Shown: positions 1 to 6,400, counted from the stretch's first letter. The stretch is DNA of 12,824 bases from an uncultured Bacillota bacterium (GCA_900321955.1 ONXX01000032.1:1-12824), one strand, 5' to 3'. Made by a program: numbers and translations. The notes: a model not told the origin generated them from the letters alone.

Positions 1-1
1 C

Positions 2-100
2 TTCGTCGGCGAGTTTGTCAGCTGCTTCATCTTAGGCGAACTGCTGGCCTCTGTTCTGATCAAGAATCACTTTTCTTTCTTTAAGGAAAACGACAGATAG
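2..100 (+). CDS. C-terminal end of a membrane protein (partial)
   Basis: An open frame enters from the left edge and ends at TAG 98-100, giving the last 32 residues of a protein. The visible part is hydrophobic (phenylalanine, leucine, isoleucine, valine with Cys and Gly) for about 20 residues, then ends in a short polar tail with Lys, His, Glu, Asp and Arg. This looks like a final transmembrane helix with a short tail. Too little remains to name the family. The stop lies about 20 nt before the IS3 end, so the element sits just behind this gene, and the IS3 terminal hairpin at 120-158 may stop its transcripts. That the frame is coding is inferred from composition and the clean stop. Confidence 0.55.
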   Translation, partial: FVGEFVSCFILGELLASVLIKNHFSFFKENDR

Positions 101-119
101 AGAAAATGCCCTTGCTGAA

Positions 120-158
120 GTGAACCCCTAAAGTTGGACCAACTTAAAGGAGGTTCAC
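120..158 (+). promoter_or_regulatory. IS3 left-end hairpin that buries the orfA ribosome site
   Basis: GTGAACC (120-126) pairs with GGTTCAC (152-158). Inside, CCT (127-129) pairs with AGG (148-150), and AAGTTG (131-136) pairs with CAACTT (140-145) around a GAC loop, for about 16 base pairs in total. The AGGAGG at 148-153, the only ribosome site upstream of orfA, lies in the 3' arm. A transcript entering from outside would fold this arm away. Such masking of transposase translation in read-through RNA is known from other insertion sequences. A T-rich run (158-167) follows, so the hairpin could also terminate transcription from the left. Confidence 0.6.
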
Positions 159-167
159 TTTTTATTT

Positions 168-665
168 ATGAAGTATTCAAAAGAGTTCAAACTGGAGTGC
201 GTTAGAAAACGGAAGGAAGGGATCTATATCGAAACACCTCCTGGCTGTAAAAAAAGACATAACTTTACGAAGCAGGTAAGAATATGGTCAAAGATCTATG
301 ATTCTTTAGGAGAAGCAGGCTTGGAACACGGAAGACCGACGTTGAATACTGAGCAGAGACTTGAGCTGATCGAAAGAGTCGAAAACGGGGAATCGTATTC
401 ATCTGCCGCTTTGTCTGCCGGGATTCAGGACGATGTTCTGATCAAATGGCACAAGATCTATATGGAAAAAGGCATCGATGGTTTAAAATCATTAAAAAGA
501 GGCAAACCATCCATGAAGAAGAAACCTGTGAGTAAAGAAGATTCCGACAAGACAAAGGAAGAGCTCCTTAAAGAGCTGGAATACGTAAGAGCGGAGAACG
601 AATACCTAAAAAAACTAAGTGCCTTGGTTCAGGAAAGAAAGGCCCGAGAGCAGAAGAAAAAGTAA
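168..665 (+). CDS. IS3-family transposase OrfA (DNA-binding subunit)
   Basis: A protein of 165 aa with two predicted helix-turn-helix units, roughly residues 1-50 and 60-105, as in IS150-type OrfA. A Lys/Glu-rich segment with leucine spacing at about 125-155 is likely the leucine zipper used for dimerising and for pairing with OrfAB. OrfA binds the terminal repeats, and the full transposase is made by -1 frameshifting into orfB near the end of this gene. The start is the ATG at 168, 14 nt after AGGAGG (148-153), a rather long gap, and no better site is seen. The gene ends with a run of lysine codons followed by TAA, where the shift would occur. Family assignment is firm. The first helix-turn-helix is less canonical (Pro-Pro-Gly-Cys in the middle). 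Confidence 0.88.
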   Translation: MKYSKEFKLECVRKRKEGIYIETPPGCKKRHNFTKQVRIWSKIYDSLGEAGLEHGRPTLNTEQRLELIERVENGESYSSAALSAGIQDDVLIKWHKIYMEKGIDGLKSLKRGKPSMKKKPVSKEDSDKTKEELLKELEYVRAENEYLKKLSALVQERKAREQKKK

Positions 666-720
666 CTGTGATCGATGAACTGAGGCAAAGATACTCCTTA
701 AAGGTCCTTTTAAGAGTATC
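656..720 (+). promoter_or_regulatory. Candidate programmed -1 frameshift signal between orfA and orfB
   Basis: The last sense codons of orfA read AAA AAG and then TAA, forming G-AAA-AAG at 656-662. A slip of one base back lets the ribosome continue into the orfB frame, which is open across this point. AAA-AAG lysine slips are the normal IS3-family mechanism, usually with A rather than G first. Downstream, GATACTC (690-696) and TTAAA (698-702) pair with TTTAA (709-713) and GAGTATC (714-720). This 12-bp stem has one bulged C and a 6-nt loop and could act as the stimulator. Its distance of about 27 nt is longer than usual. Confidence 0.55.
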
Positions 721-1573
721 CGGCCTTTCAAAGTCCACCTATTCCTACTATCATTGTGAGAAACATTTAAACGCTGTAAAAAGGCGTAAGGAAGAAGACG
801 AACACATCTTATCTCTCATCCTTCCGGTGTTCGAGCACCATAAGTCAAGATACGGCTATCGAAGGATTATCCTGGCTTTAAAAGAAGAATTGGCTGATAT
901 CAATCACAAAAGGATACAGCGGATCATGAATGAGAATCATCTGTTTGGAAAGCAGCCCAAGAATAAGTATCATTCCTATAAAGGTGATAACGGCAAGAAG
1001 AAAGACAACCTTCTTTTACACAAGGAAGTGGATGAAGAAAGTCACAGGGCAAAATACGTAAGAGACTTCGACACCTCTAAGCCCAATGAAAAATGGACGA
1101 CCGATGTTTCGGAGTTCAGGTGTGCGCAGGGAAAGCTCTATCTTTCACCCATCATGGATATGTATGACGGTTACATCGTCTCTTACGACATCTCGATCAG
1201 CCCTGATTTCGCTCAGACAAAAAGAATGATCGATGAAGCTTTCGATAAGTATCCGGATCTTAAAGGACTGATCTTTCATTCCGATCAGGGCTGGCAATAC
1301 CAGATGAAGCCTTACCAGAAATGGCTGGAAGACAAAGGCATACTTCAGTCCTTCTCCAGGAAAGGCAACTGTATGGACAACTCCTTAATGGAGAACTTCT
1401 TCGGTATCATGAAAAACGAAATGTACTACGGCTATGAATTCAAAACGCTAGAAGAGCTTAAAAAAGCCATGGAAGAATACATCGCTTACTACAATACAGA
1501 AAGGATCAACATCAAAAGAAACTCGCTAAGGTTTGTCAATGATAAATTCACACAAACTAATTGTCCACTATGA
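668..1573 (+). CDS. IS3-family transposase OrfB (DDE catalytic domain)
   Basis: A protein of 301 aa with the IS3 integrase-like core. The catalytic triad is visible: Asp146 in KWTTDVSEF, Asp206 in FHSDQGWQY, and Glu242 in SLMENFFGIMKNE. The last two are 35 residues apart, as the family requires. The N-terminal region (1-60) with RYGYRRI at 61-67 is the usual HTH_21-type lead-in. The nominal start is GTG 668, but the working protein is probably the OrfAB fusion made by a -1 shift near 656-662. The last codon and stop (CTA TGA, 1568-1573) run across the IS110 boundary. In the uninterrupted IS3 the frame would read on into 3066 and beyond. The core is complete, so the enzyme should still be functional even though the element's right end is broken. 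Confidence 0.92.
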   Translation: MIDELRQRYSLKVLLRVSGLSKSTYSYYHCEKHLNAVKRRKEEDEHILSLILPVFEHHKSRYGYRRIILALKEELADINHKRIQRIMNENHLFGKQPKNKYHSYKGDNGKKKDNLLLHKEVDEESHRAKYVRDFDTSKPNEKWTTDVSEFRCAQGKLYLSPIMDMYDGYIVSYDISISPDFAQTKRMIDEAFDKYPDLKGLIFHSDQGWQYQMKPYQKWLEDKGILQSFSRKGNCMDNSLMENFFGIMKNEMYYGYEFKTLEELKKAMEEYIAYYNTERINIKRNSLRFVNDKFTQTNCPL

Positions 1574-1577
1574 AAAG

Positions 1578-1600
1578 TCGTCACAATCGGACGATTTTTT
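1578..1600 (+). terminator. Hairpin terminator in the IS110 tail
   Basis: TCGTC (1578-1582) pairs with GACGA (1590-1594) around a 7-nt loop, followed by six T (1595-1600), with an A-rich run before it. On the plus strand it lies just after the orfB stop and could end IS3 transcripts. The A run before the stem gives a short T run on the other strand, so it may also stop transcripts of the IS110 gene. The stem is short, so efficiency is uncertain. Confidence 0.45.
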
Positions 1601-1632
1601 CTTTTCGGGCTGATTGTTGTAATTATGTTTTT

Positions 1633-2844
1633 TTATTCCGTCTTGTAAGCTTCCATCGCTCGTGCGTAATATATCCTGAAGAATTTGTTCATGGCGGCGA
1701 CGATAGCCTTCTTGTCTTTCTTACCTTCGGACTTCTTCTTGAGATAGTAATCATAGACGGCTGTATCTTTTACCGGTTTGATCTTTCTCAGATTCTTTAC
1801 CATAAGATAGCCTAGTTTTCTGAGCTGCTTGGATCCTTTTCTGGTGATGCCTCTTTCTGAAGCCTTGAACTGTCCGCTTTCATAAGGCGGGACATCGATC
1901 CCCACACAGGCGATCAAAGCGCTTCCTGAATAATACCTTCTTGGATCACCGACCTCCGCAATCAGTAAGGGCGCCAGCACATCGCCGACTCCGCTCATTG
2001 CCCGGATGATAGGATATTCCGGTCTTTGCTTAGCCAAAGACCTCAACTGTGATAAGATTTCATTGAGCACATGATTCATGCTGCGCAAAGCTTGCGCAGC
2101 CTGCTTGACAAGCAGTCTGCTGATTGGATCATATGCCAGAGTCGGGATGCCTTCCTTTGCCAGGGAATAGATCTTGCCGGACTTACCCTGACGCGGACGG
2201 TATCCTTTTTTCTTTGCCCATCTTTTGAATCTTTCATCAAATCTCTTTGGCCCGAGCGATCTGATGCAATCATAATGAACGAACTCTTCCAAAAAATCGG
2301 TAAGCCTGTCTTTTCCCGTTGCGGGATCATAGCCGTCAAATTCATCCTTTATCCCCGGCATTACCTGATCGATCAGATGATCGAGATTCTGTGTAAGGGA
2401 AACGTGCGGTTTCATATAGCTGAGGTATTGTCTCGATAAAGCCTTCATGGCCGCATATTCTTTATCTGCTTTTTGGTATTCCTTCAGCCTGTGCCATTTG
2501 TCGATTCCATAGGAGGCAATGGCCAACGCATCGATCGGATCGTTCTTCACGCCCCTGAAGTTGATGTTAGAACGATACTTCTTCATTGCCAGAGGATTGA
2601 TCTCTGCTACGAAGATCCCTTCTTCTATAAGAGAGTACAGGACAGGTTTGCTGTAGGCTCCGGTGGCTTCCATGATCACCCGGACATCATCTTTGCCGCC
2701 GAAGCTTTTGACCTGTCTGATCAGTTCATTAAGATCTGTTTCTGTGTGTGAGATCTCTCTGGCTGTCTGTAACACCTCCCCATATTCATTCAGGATACAG
2801 AAAGTGCTTTTCAGTTTGGATACATCGATCCCTATACTGATCAT
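1633..2844 (-). CDS. IS110-family transposase (DEDD serine recombinase)
   Basis: A protein of 403 aa when read from the ATG at 2844. The N-terminal RuvC-like domain shows the DEDD set: Asp7 in GIDVSK, Glu59 in MEATGAYS, and Asp102 and Asp105 in KNDPIDA. The C-terminal Tnp domain has the ESGQFKASERG stretch, where Ser at about 323 is the likely nucleophile, followed by the conserved basic KGSKQLRKLGY. These enzymes recombine DNA under guidance of a bridge RNA encoded by the element. The frame is open upstream to 2907, but I chose 2844. Family proteins begin M-x-x-IGIDVSK, GGAG (2860-2857) lies 12 nt before this ATG, and the upstream part is better explained as structured RNA. No frameshift or truncation is seen. 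Confidence 0.93.
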   Translation of the reverse strand: MISIGIDVSKLKSTFCILNEYGEVLQTAREISHTETDLNELIRQVKSFGGKDDVRVIMEATGAYSKPVLYSLIEEGIFVAEINPLAMKKYRSNINFRGVKNDPIDALAIASYGIDKWHRLKEYQKADKEYAAMKALSRQYLSYMKPHVSLTQNLDHLIDQVMPGIKDEFDGYDPATGKDRLTDFLEEFVHYDCIRSLGPKRFDERFKRWAKKKGYRPRQGKSGKIYSLAKEGIPTLAYDPISRLLVKQAAQALRSMNHVLNEILSQLRSLAKQRPEYPIIRAMSGVGDVLAPLLIAEVGDPRRYYSGSALIACVGIDVPPYESGQFKASERGITRKGSKQLRKLGYLMVKNLRKIKPVKDTAVYDYYLKKKSEGKKDKKAIVAAMNKFFRIYYARAMEAYKTE

Positions 2845-2856
2845 AATAAAAACGGT

Positions 2857-3050
2857 CTCCTTTCCTTTTGCAGTAATCGGCGGCCGCCCACACTTATCCT
2901 TAATCATTTTAGTAAGATACCGGAGTGTTGTTTCAGACTCAACTCGCGTAAACGAATGTGAATGATAAGGGAGAGGCTGACAGTTTAGGCCGTATTACTG
3001 ACTCCCTTATCATAAAACAAGTGCAGCAGGTCAGTCATCTGGCTGATAAC
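2857..3050 (-). ncRNA. Candidate bridge RNA of the IS110 element
   Basis: The leader upstream of the transposase, read on the minus strand, contains successive stem-loops. A weak one (3046-3031) comes first. Then comes a perfect 12-bp stem, ATGATAAGGGAG (3013-3002) with CTCCCTTATCAT (2973-2962), enclosing a 28-nt loop. Next is a hairpin at 2928-2890: ACACT/AGTGT closing a second stem in which TATCTTA pairs with TAAGGATA (one bulge) around a 10-nt loop. IS110 bridge RNAs lie in this position and have a target-binding loop followed by a donor-binding loop, so order and place fit. The limits given are approximate. The 5' end and promoter cannot be fixed from sequence. Confidence 0.5.
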
Positions 3051-3120
3051 TATACCGACTACACTTTATAGCGTACTAAAGGACTTCCTTTCAGGGGCAA
3101 AGGCCTGAAGGATCAATCTG

Positions 3121-3140
3121 TGATAAAATGCAGTTAGTAA
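3121..3140 (+). promoter_or_regulatory. Extended -10 promoter of the GrpE-like/Hsp70-like operon
   Basis: TGATAAAAT (3121-3129) is an extended -10 box (TGn before TAAAAT). No good -35 is seen 17 nt upstream, which the TGn motif can compensate for. Transcription would begin near 3136, giving an untranslated leader of about 18 nt with AGGAGG at 3142-3147. The block from the -10 to the probable start is nearly the same as that at 7220-7239. No CIRCE operator is visible. Confidence 0.55.
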
Positions 3141-3153
3141 GAGGAGGTGGCTT

Positions 3154-4029
3154 ATGATAACGATGCAGGCACTTCTGGAAAAAGATAAGGAACGTTTTCT
3201 GAGCAGGGCAGCCGCTGCCCAGTCTTCCGCCCAGGCGGTAAGCGTCATGGAGGAAGAAGTGAGCCGGCTTCTGACCTTATATAACGAAGAAGAGGAGAGC
3301 GATCAGCTCAAACAGAGCGCCATGGCGATGTGCGAGACCCTTTTGTCTTCTGCCGGTTTTTTGGACTGCGACGGCGAATCGGTGATCTGGTCCAAGGCGA
3401 AGTATCGCGAGGGAATCAATAAGCCGAAGCGCTCGATCTGGTTTGTGATCTTTCTTCTGGCAGCCATCGGTTTATTGGCCGGTGGTATTGGCGTATTGGT
3501 CTATCTGGGCAATCTATTGCCGCTCAGTGATCCGATGATCCTGGGTTATGGACTGATCGGCGCTTCCATCCTGTGTTTCTTCCTTGCCGGTCTATTATCG
3601 GCAAAGAAGAAGGAAGAAAACAAGGAAGAGCTCTACGCGGAAACCATACCGAGTGCCGATAAGACTTACCACGTTTTATTGAATGCTGTTTTGCGGATGG
3701 ACAAGGTCCTGGAACAGGTCCGCAATAAGGAACTCTTGCAGCAAAGAGATGCCTTGCTGGATGAAAAGGACGGTCTGAAGAAGGAAGACATTCAGCTTTA
3801 CTCCTCGCTTTTAGAGTCGGCATACAGCCAGGGCGATGATGAATACGCTAAAGAGATCGTCAACGATCTGAAATTCTATCTGCATAAGCGGAAGATCGAA
3901 GTGGTCGATTATAATGGCGAGAATAAGGAATACTTTGAACGCATGCCGGGTGAGGCAATGGCCACCATACGGCCGGCCCTCTTGTTCAATAAGGAAGTAT
4001 TGCGCAAGGGTCTTGCGACGGGAGTGTAA
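3154..4029 (+). CDS. Membrane protein with GrpE-like C-terminal region, partner of the Hsp70-like gene
   Basis: A protein of 291 aa. Residues 1-90 are helical and charged. Two transmembrane helices follow at about 95-119 and 127-150, then a Lys/Glu-rich coiled-coil stretch (about 170-245) and a short C-terminal domain (248-290). That last part, with IEVVDYNGENKEYFERMPGE followed by TIRPALL and EVLRKGLATG, resembles in pattern the beta domain of GrpE, the DnaK nucleotide exchange factor (GrpE: acidic-Phe-Asp..HEAM, RPA, and V..GY). A coiled coil before that domain is also GrpE-like. The next gene, 2 nt away, is an Hsp70-type ATPase, which makes an exchange-factor role plausible. The start at ATG 3154 has AGGAGG 6 nt before it. 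The GrpE resemblance is read by eye and needs a profile search; the membrane topology is clear. Confidence 0.6.
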   Translation: MITMQALLEKDKERFLSRAAAAQSSAQAVSVMEEEVSRLLTLYNEEEESDQLKQSAMAMCETLLSSAGFLDCDGESVIWSKAKYREGINKPKRSIWFVIFLLAAIGLLAGGIGVLVYLGNLLPLSDPMILGYGLIGASILCFFLAGLLSAKKKEENKEELYAETIPSADKTYHVLLNAVLRMDKVLEQVRNKELLQQRDALLDEKDGLKKEDIQLYSSLLESAYSQGDDEYAKEIVNDLKFYLHKRKIEVVDYNGENKEYFERMPGEAMATIRPALLFNKEVLRKGLATGV

Positions 4030-4031
4030 CG

Positions 4032-5945
4032 ATGGAACGTTTCTATGGATTTGACCTCGGCGATGCCGAGAGTGCGATCAGCAGACTCGAGAAAAAAGAG
4101 AATAAAGAACCGGAGATCCTGACGATCAATGAGGCCAGGAGTTTTATCACGGCCTATGCCTTATTGAAGGACGGCAGGATCCTGATCGGTGAGGGCGCCT
4201 GCTATGATCCGGATGCGATCAAGCGCAAGGAACGCTTCAAGAGCCGTTTCCTGGTGGACCCGAATACGGCCAAAGATGTTTCCAGTTTTGCCTCGGGTGT
4301 TTTAGGTGAACTGTATATGAGTGGTCAGATGATCCATGGCGAGGACTGCTGCTTCTATATCGGCTGTCCGGCCGGCTGGGACAAGATGGCCAGGGAGGAA
4401 TACCGCAGCATCTTTGAAAAGGTCTCCTATCCGCCAACCAAGATCATCTCGGAATCCAGAGCGGCTTTAGTCTGCGCCTGCCAGTCCAAGCACCTGCAGG
4501 TCGGCTACGACATTCTCAATAAACCGGTACTGGTCGTTGACATCGGTTCTTCGACGACCGACTTTGCCTACATCATGGGCGGCAAGGAAGTGGAACTGAA
4601 GACCGGCGGCGAAGTCTTTTTGGGCGGCGGCATCATGGATGAGATCCTTCTGGAAGAATCGATCAAGTCTTCATTAAACGAAAAGAAGATCCGCAAGATC
4701 TTTGAAGAGAGCGACGCCTGGCACAGCTATTGCGACTTTGCGGCCAGACGATTAAAGGAAAAATACTTCTCCGATGAAGATTACTGGAAAGACAACGAGT
4801 GCACGCAATCTGTCTACATCCGTCAGGGGCTGATCCCGCTCAAACTGACTCTGCGTATTGATAAGAACATTGCCGAAAAGCTTCTTGAACAGAAGGTGGA
4901 ACGTCTGGACAACAAGTCGTTCAGGGAAGTTTTCATGGACAGTCTGGAACAGGCCAAGGAAGGCATCCGCGAAAAACAGCCGGAACTGATCTTTCTGACC
5001 GGTGGTGTCTCCAAGATGGCAGTCATCAAGGAATGGTGCCGCAAGGCCTTCCCGGACGCCATCGTCATCACTTCCAATGAACCGGAGTTTTCCGTTGCCA
5101 AGGGTTTGTCGATGTGCGGCAAGATCGATGATGAATTAAAGGAATTCAGAGAAGAGGTCAGCCGTCTGGTGGAATCCACTCTGGTGGAACAGACAGTCGC
5201 CAGCCGCATCAATGAACTCTACGAGGATGCGGTCGAGACGATGGTCAAGCCGATCCTGGAAAATGTTGCCTTGCCGATCTGCGAAGACTGGCGCAACGGT
5301 TCGATCGAGAAGCTTTCGGACATCGATCCGATCATGGAAGAAAAGATCGACAAGTATCTGCACAGCGACGAAGCCAGAAGCCTGCTGATGAAGCCGGTTG
5401 CCAAGTGGCTGAAGAATGTATCCTACGAACTGGAAGAATACACGATGCCGATCTGCGTCAGGCACAACATTCCGTATTCTTCTCTGTCTTTGAACTCTTT
5501 CCTTTCGATGAGCGATATTCAGATCGATGTCGAGGCAAAGAACCTCTTTGCGGTCAATGAGATCACCTGGCTCATCGATGCGACGATCTCGATCGTTGTC
5601 GGACTTCTTTGCGGCGGCGGCGGTGTGGCTTTGATCGCCAACGGCTTGCCGGGCATCATTGCCGGTGCAGTTGTTTCCTTACTGATCCTGGCTCTGGGCA
5701 AGGACAAGATGCAGGAGATGCTGCTGAACTCCAATATCCCCAATCCTGTCCGCAAGGTCATTCCGAAATCCTACCTTAAGGCCAGGATGGATGTGATCGC
5801 CGATCAGGTCAAGGAATCCCTCTATGAGAAACTGGAACAGGAGCGAAACGAAGACATCTCCGATCGTCTGGTACAGGAGATCTCAGGTCAGATCGAAAGC
5901 TGTCTGTCCAAGATGGCTGAGGTCGTTGAGATCCCGTTAGGATAA
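4032..5945 (+). CDS. Divergent Hsp70-family ATPase with C-terminal membrane hairpin
   Basis: A protein of 637 aa. The N-terminal about 365 residues have the actin/Hsp70 ATPase motifs in order: phosphate 1 YGFDLGDAESAI (5-16), a connect-like segment SESRAAL (140-146), phosphate 2 VLVVDIGSSTTDFAY (166-180), GGEVFLGGG (192-200), adenosine motif LIFLTGGVSKMAVIKEW (319-335), and EPEFSVAKGLSMCG (350-363). The Thr after DLG in DnaK is Asp here. There is no recognisable beta-sandwich substrate-binding domain. Instead residues 370-510 are helical and 513-556 form a Gly-rich double hydrophobic segment (VVGLLCGGGGVAL, GLPGIIAGAVVSL), then an amphipathic tail. It is probably membrane-attached. GGGAG (4020-4024) lies within the end of the upstream gene, so translation of the two is close-coupled. 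Superfamily is firm; substrate and role are unknown. Confidence 0.8.
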   Translation: MERFYGFDLGDAESAISRLEKKENKEPEILTINEARSFITAYALLKDGRILIGEGACYDPDAIKRKERFKSRFLVDPNTAKDVSSFASGVLGELYMSGQMIHGEDCCFYIGCPAGWDKMAREEYRSIFEKVSYPPTKIISESRAALVCACQSKHLQVGYDILNKPVLVVDIGSSTTDFAYIMGGKEVELKTGGEVFLGGGIMDEILLEESIKSSLNEKKIRKIFEESDAWHSYCDFAARRLKEKYFSDEDYWKDNECTQSVYIRQGLIPLKLTLRIDKNIAEKLLEQKVERLDNKSFREVFMDSLEQAKEGIREKQPELIFLTGGVSKMAVIKEWCRKAFPDAIVITSNEPEFSVAKGLSMCGKIDDELKEFREEVSRLVESTLVEQTVASRINELYEDAVETMVKPILENVALPICEDWRNGSIEKLSDIDPIMEEKIDKYLHSDEARSLLMKPVAKWLKNVSYELEEYTMPICVRHNIPYSSLSLNSFLSMSDIQIDVEAKNLFAVNEITWLIDATISIVVGLLCGGGGVALIANGLPGIIAGAVVSLLILALGKDKMQEMLLNSNIPNPVRKVIPKSYLKARMDVIADQVKESLYEKLEQERNEDISDRLVQEISGQIESCLSKMAEVVEIPLG

Positions 5946-5950
5946 GCATA

Positions 5951-5989
5951 AAAAAACATCATTCTGTGCTTGAAGAATGATGTTTTTCT
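5951..5989. terminator. Bidirectional terminator between the Hsp70-like gene and ridA
   Basis: ACATCATTCT (5956-5965) pairs perfectly with AGAATGATGT (5974-5983) around an 8-nt loop. A run of A precedes it and a run of T follows it, so it can end transcripts from both convergent genes. It lies 5 nt after the Hsp70-like stop and about 12 nt from the ridA stop. Confidence 0.85.
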
Positions 5990-6000
5990 TTTTGTCCGGA

Positions 6001-6375
6001 TTATTTGGCGGCGATGACTTCCACTTCGACCAAGGCACCCTTTGGAATGTCTTTGACGGCAACACAGGATCTTGCCGGTTTGGAAGTGAAGTATTCGCCA
6101 TAGACTTCATTGAATTTGCCGAAGTTGGCGATATCGGAAAGGAAGCAGGTCGTCTTGACGACGTCGTCGGCACAATAGCCGGCAGCGTTAAGCAAAGCGT
6201 CGATGTTTTTCATGATCTGCTTGCTTTGGACGGTGACGTCGCTTTCGACCAGGTCACCGGTCTTTGGATCGACCGGAAGCATGCCGGAACAGAACAACAT
6301 ATTGCCGGTCTTGATCGCCTGGGAATATGGGCCGACGGCAGCCGGTGCATTTTCGGTAAAGATCTTTTCGTTCAT
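6001..6375 (-). CDS. ridA: RidA-family enamine/imine deaminase
   Basis: A protein of 124 aa, the usual length for RidA (YjgF/YER057c/UK114). These trimeric cytoplasmic enzymes hydrolyse reactive enamine and imine intermediates such as 2-aminoacrylate, made by pyridoxal-phosphate enzymes, to the keto acid and ammonia. Visible family marks are GPYSQAI (15-21), FCSGMLPVDPKTG (28-40), and the C-terminal ARSCVAV with Arg102 (the carboxylate-binding arginine), followed by PKGALVEVEVIA with Glu118. AAGGAG lies 10 nt before the ATG at 6375. It stands alone on the minus strand between plus-strand genes. Assignment to the family is secure; the exact substrate is not. Confidence 0.95.
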   Translation of the reverse strand: MNEKIFTENAPAAVGPYSQAIKTGNMLFCSGMLPVDPKTGDLVESDVTVQSKQIMKNIDALLNAAGYCADDVVKTTCFLSDIANFGKFNEVYGEYFTSKPARSCVAVKDIPKGALVEVEVIAAK

Positions 6376-6400
6376 AGTGCAGTTTCTCCTTGATTGACTA

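Larger units (their letters stand above)
120..1569 (+). mobile_element. IS3-family (IS150-like) insertion sequence, right end interrupted
   Basis: The left end is the inverted repeat that begins GTGAACCCCTAAAGTTGG at 120, typical in form for IS3-family ends. Inside are orfA (168-665) and orfB (668-1573) in the family's -1 frame relation. The sequence before the right end reads AATTGTCCACT (1559-1569), where GTCCA matches the reverse complement of the left repeat, and then similarity stops. The rest of the right repeat seems to continue at 3066-3077, beyond the IS110 element. With both ends rejoined the junction reads GTCCACTTTATAG, against GTCCAACTTTAGG expected from the left end. AAG occurs just outside both ends (118-120 and 3079-3081) and could be a 3-bp target duplication, but this is weak. 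Both transposase frames are intact. Confidence 0.85.
1570..3065 (-). mobile_element. IS110-family element inserted in the IS3 right end
   Basis: An element of about 1.5 kb in minus orientation, with a long non-coding leader (2845 to about 3061), one transposase gene (1633-2844) and a short tail (1570-1632). A long structured leader and short tail fit the IS110 group rather than the IS1111 group. No terminal inverted repeats are seen, as expected. The limits are inferred from CACT occurring at both ends (1566-1569 and 3062-3065) and from the IS3 repeat resuming at 3066. IS110 elements keep a 2-nt core at both ends, so CT or AC within CACT would be the core, and the exact base is uncertain by a few nucleotides. 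The transposase has all active-site residues. Confidence 0.75.

Noticed and set aside
1561..1815. Plus-strand open frame across the IS110 tail and the end of the transposase
   Set aside because: It has no ribosome site and lies antisense to the conserved C-terminal part of the transposase.
2845..2907. N-terminal extension of the IS110 transposase
   Set aside because: The residues are not family-like, the canonical start precedes IGIDVSK at 2844 with a ribosome site, and the stretch overlaps the structured leader.
3088..3111. Stem-loop with TTCAGG (3090-3095) and CCTGAA (3104-3109)
   Set aside because: There is no T run on either side, so it is not a terminator; it lies between the IS remnant and the promoter and may be chance.
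3077..3153. Search for a CIRCE operator (TTAGCACTC and its inverted copy) upstream of the Hsp70-like operon
   Set aside because: No such inverted repeat is present, so HrcA control as for classic dnaK operons is not supported.
4032..5150. ParM, FtsA or sugar-kinase identity for the actin-fold ATPase
   Set aside because: The order and wording of motifs, especially FLTGGVSKMAVIKEW and EPEFSVAKG, fit Hsp70 better, as does the GrpE-like neighbour.
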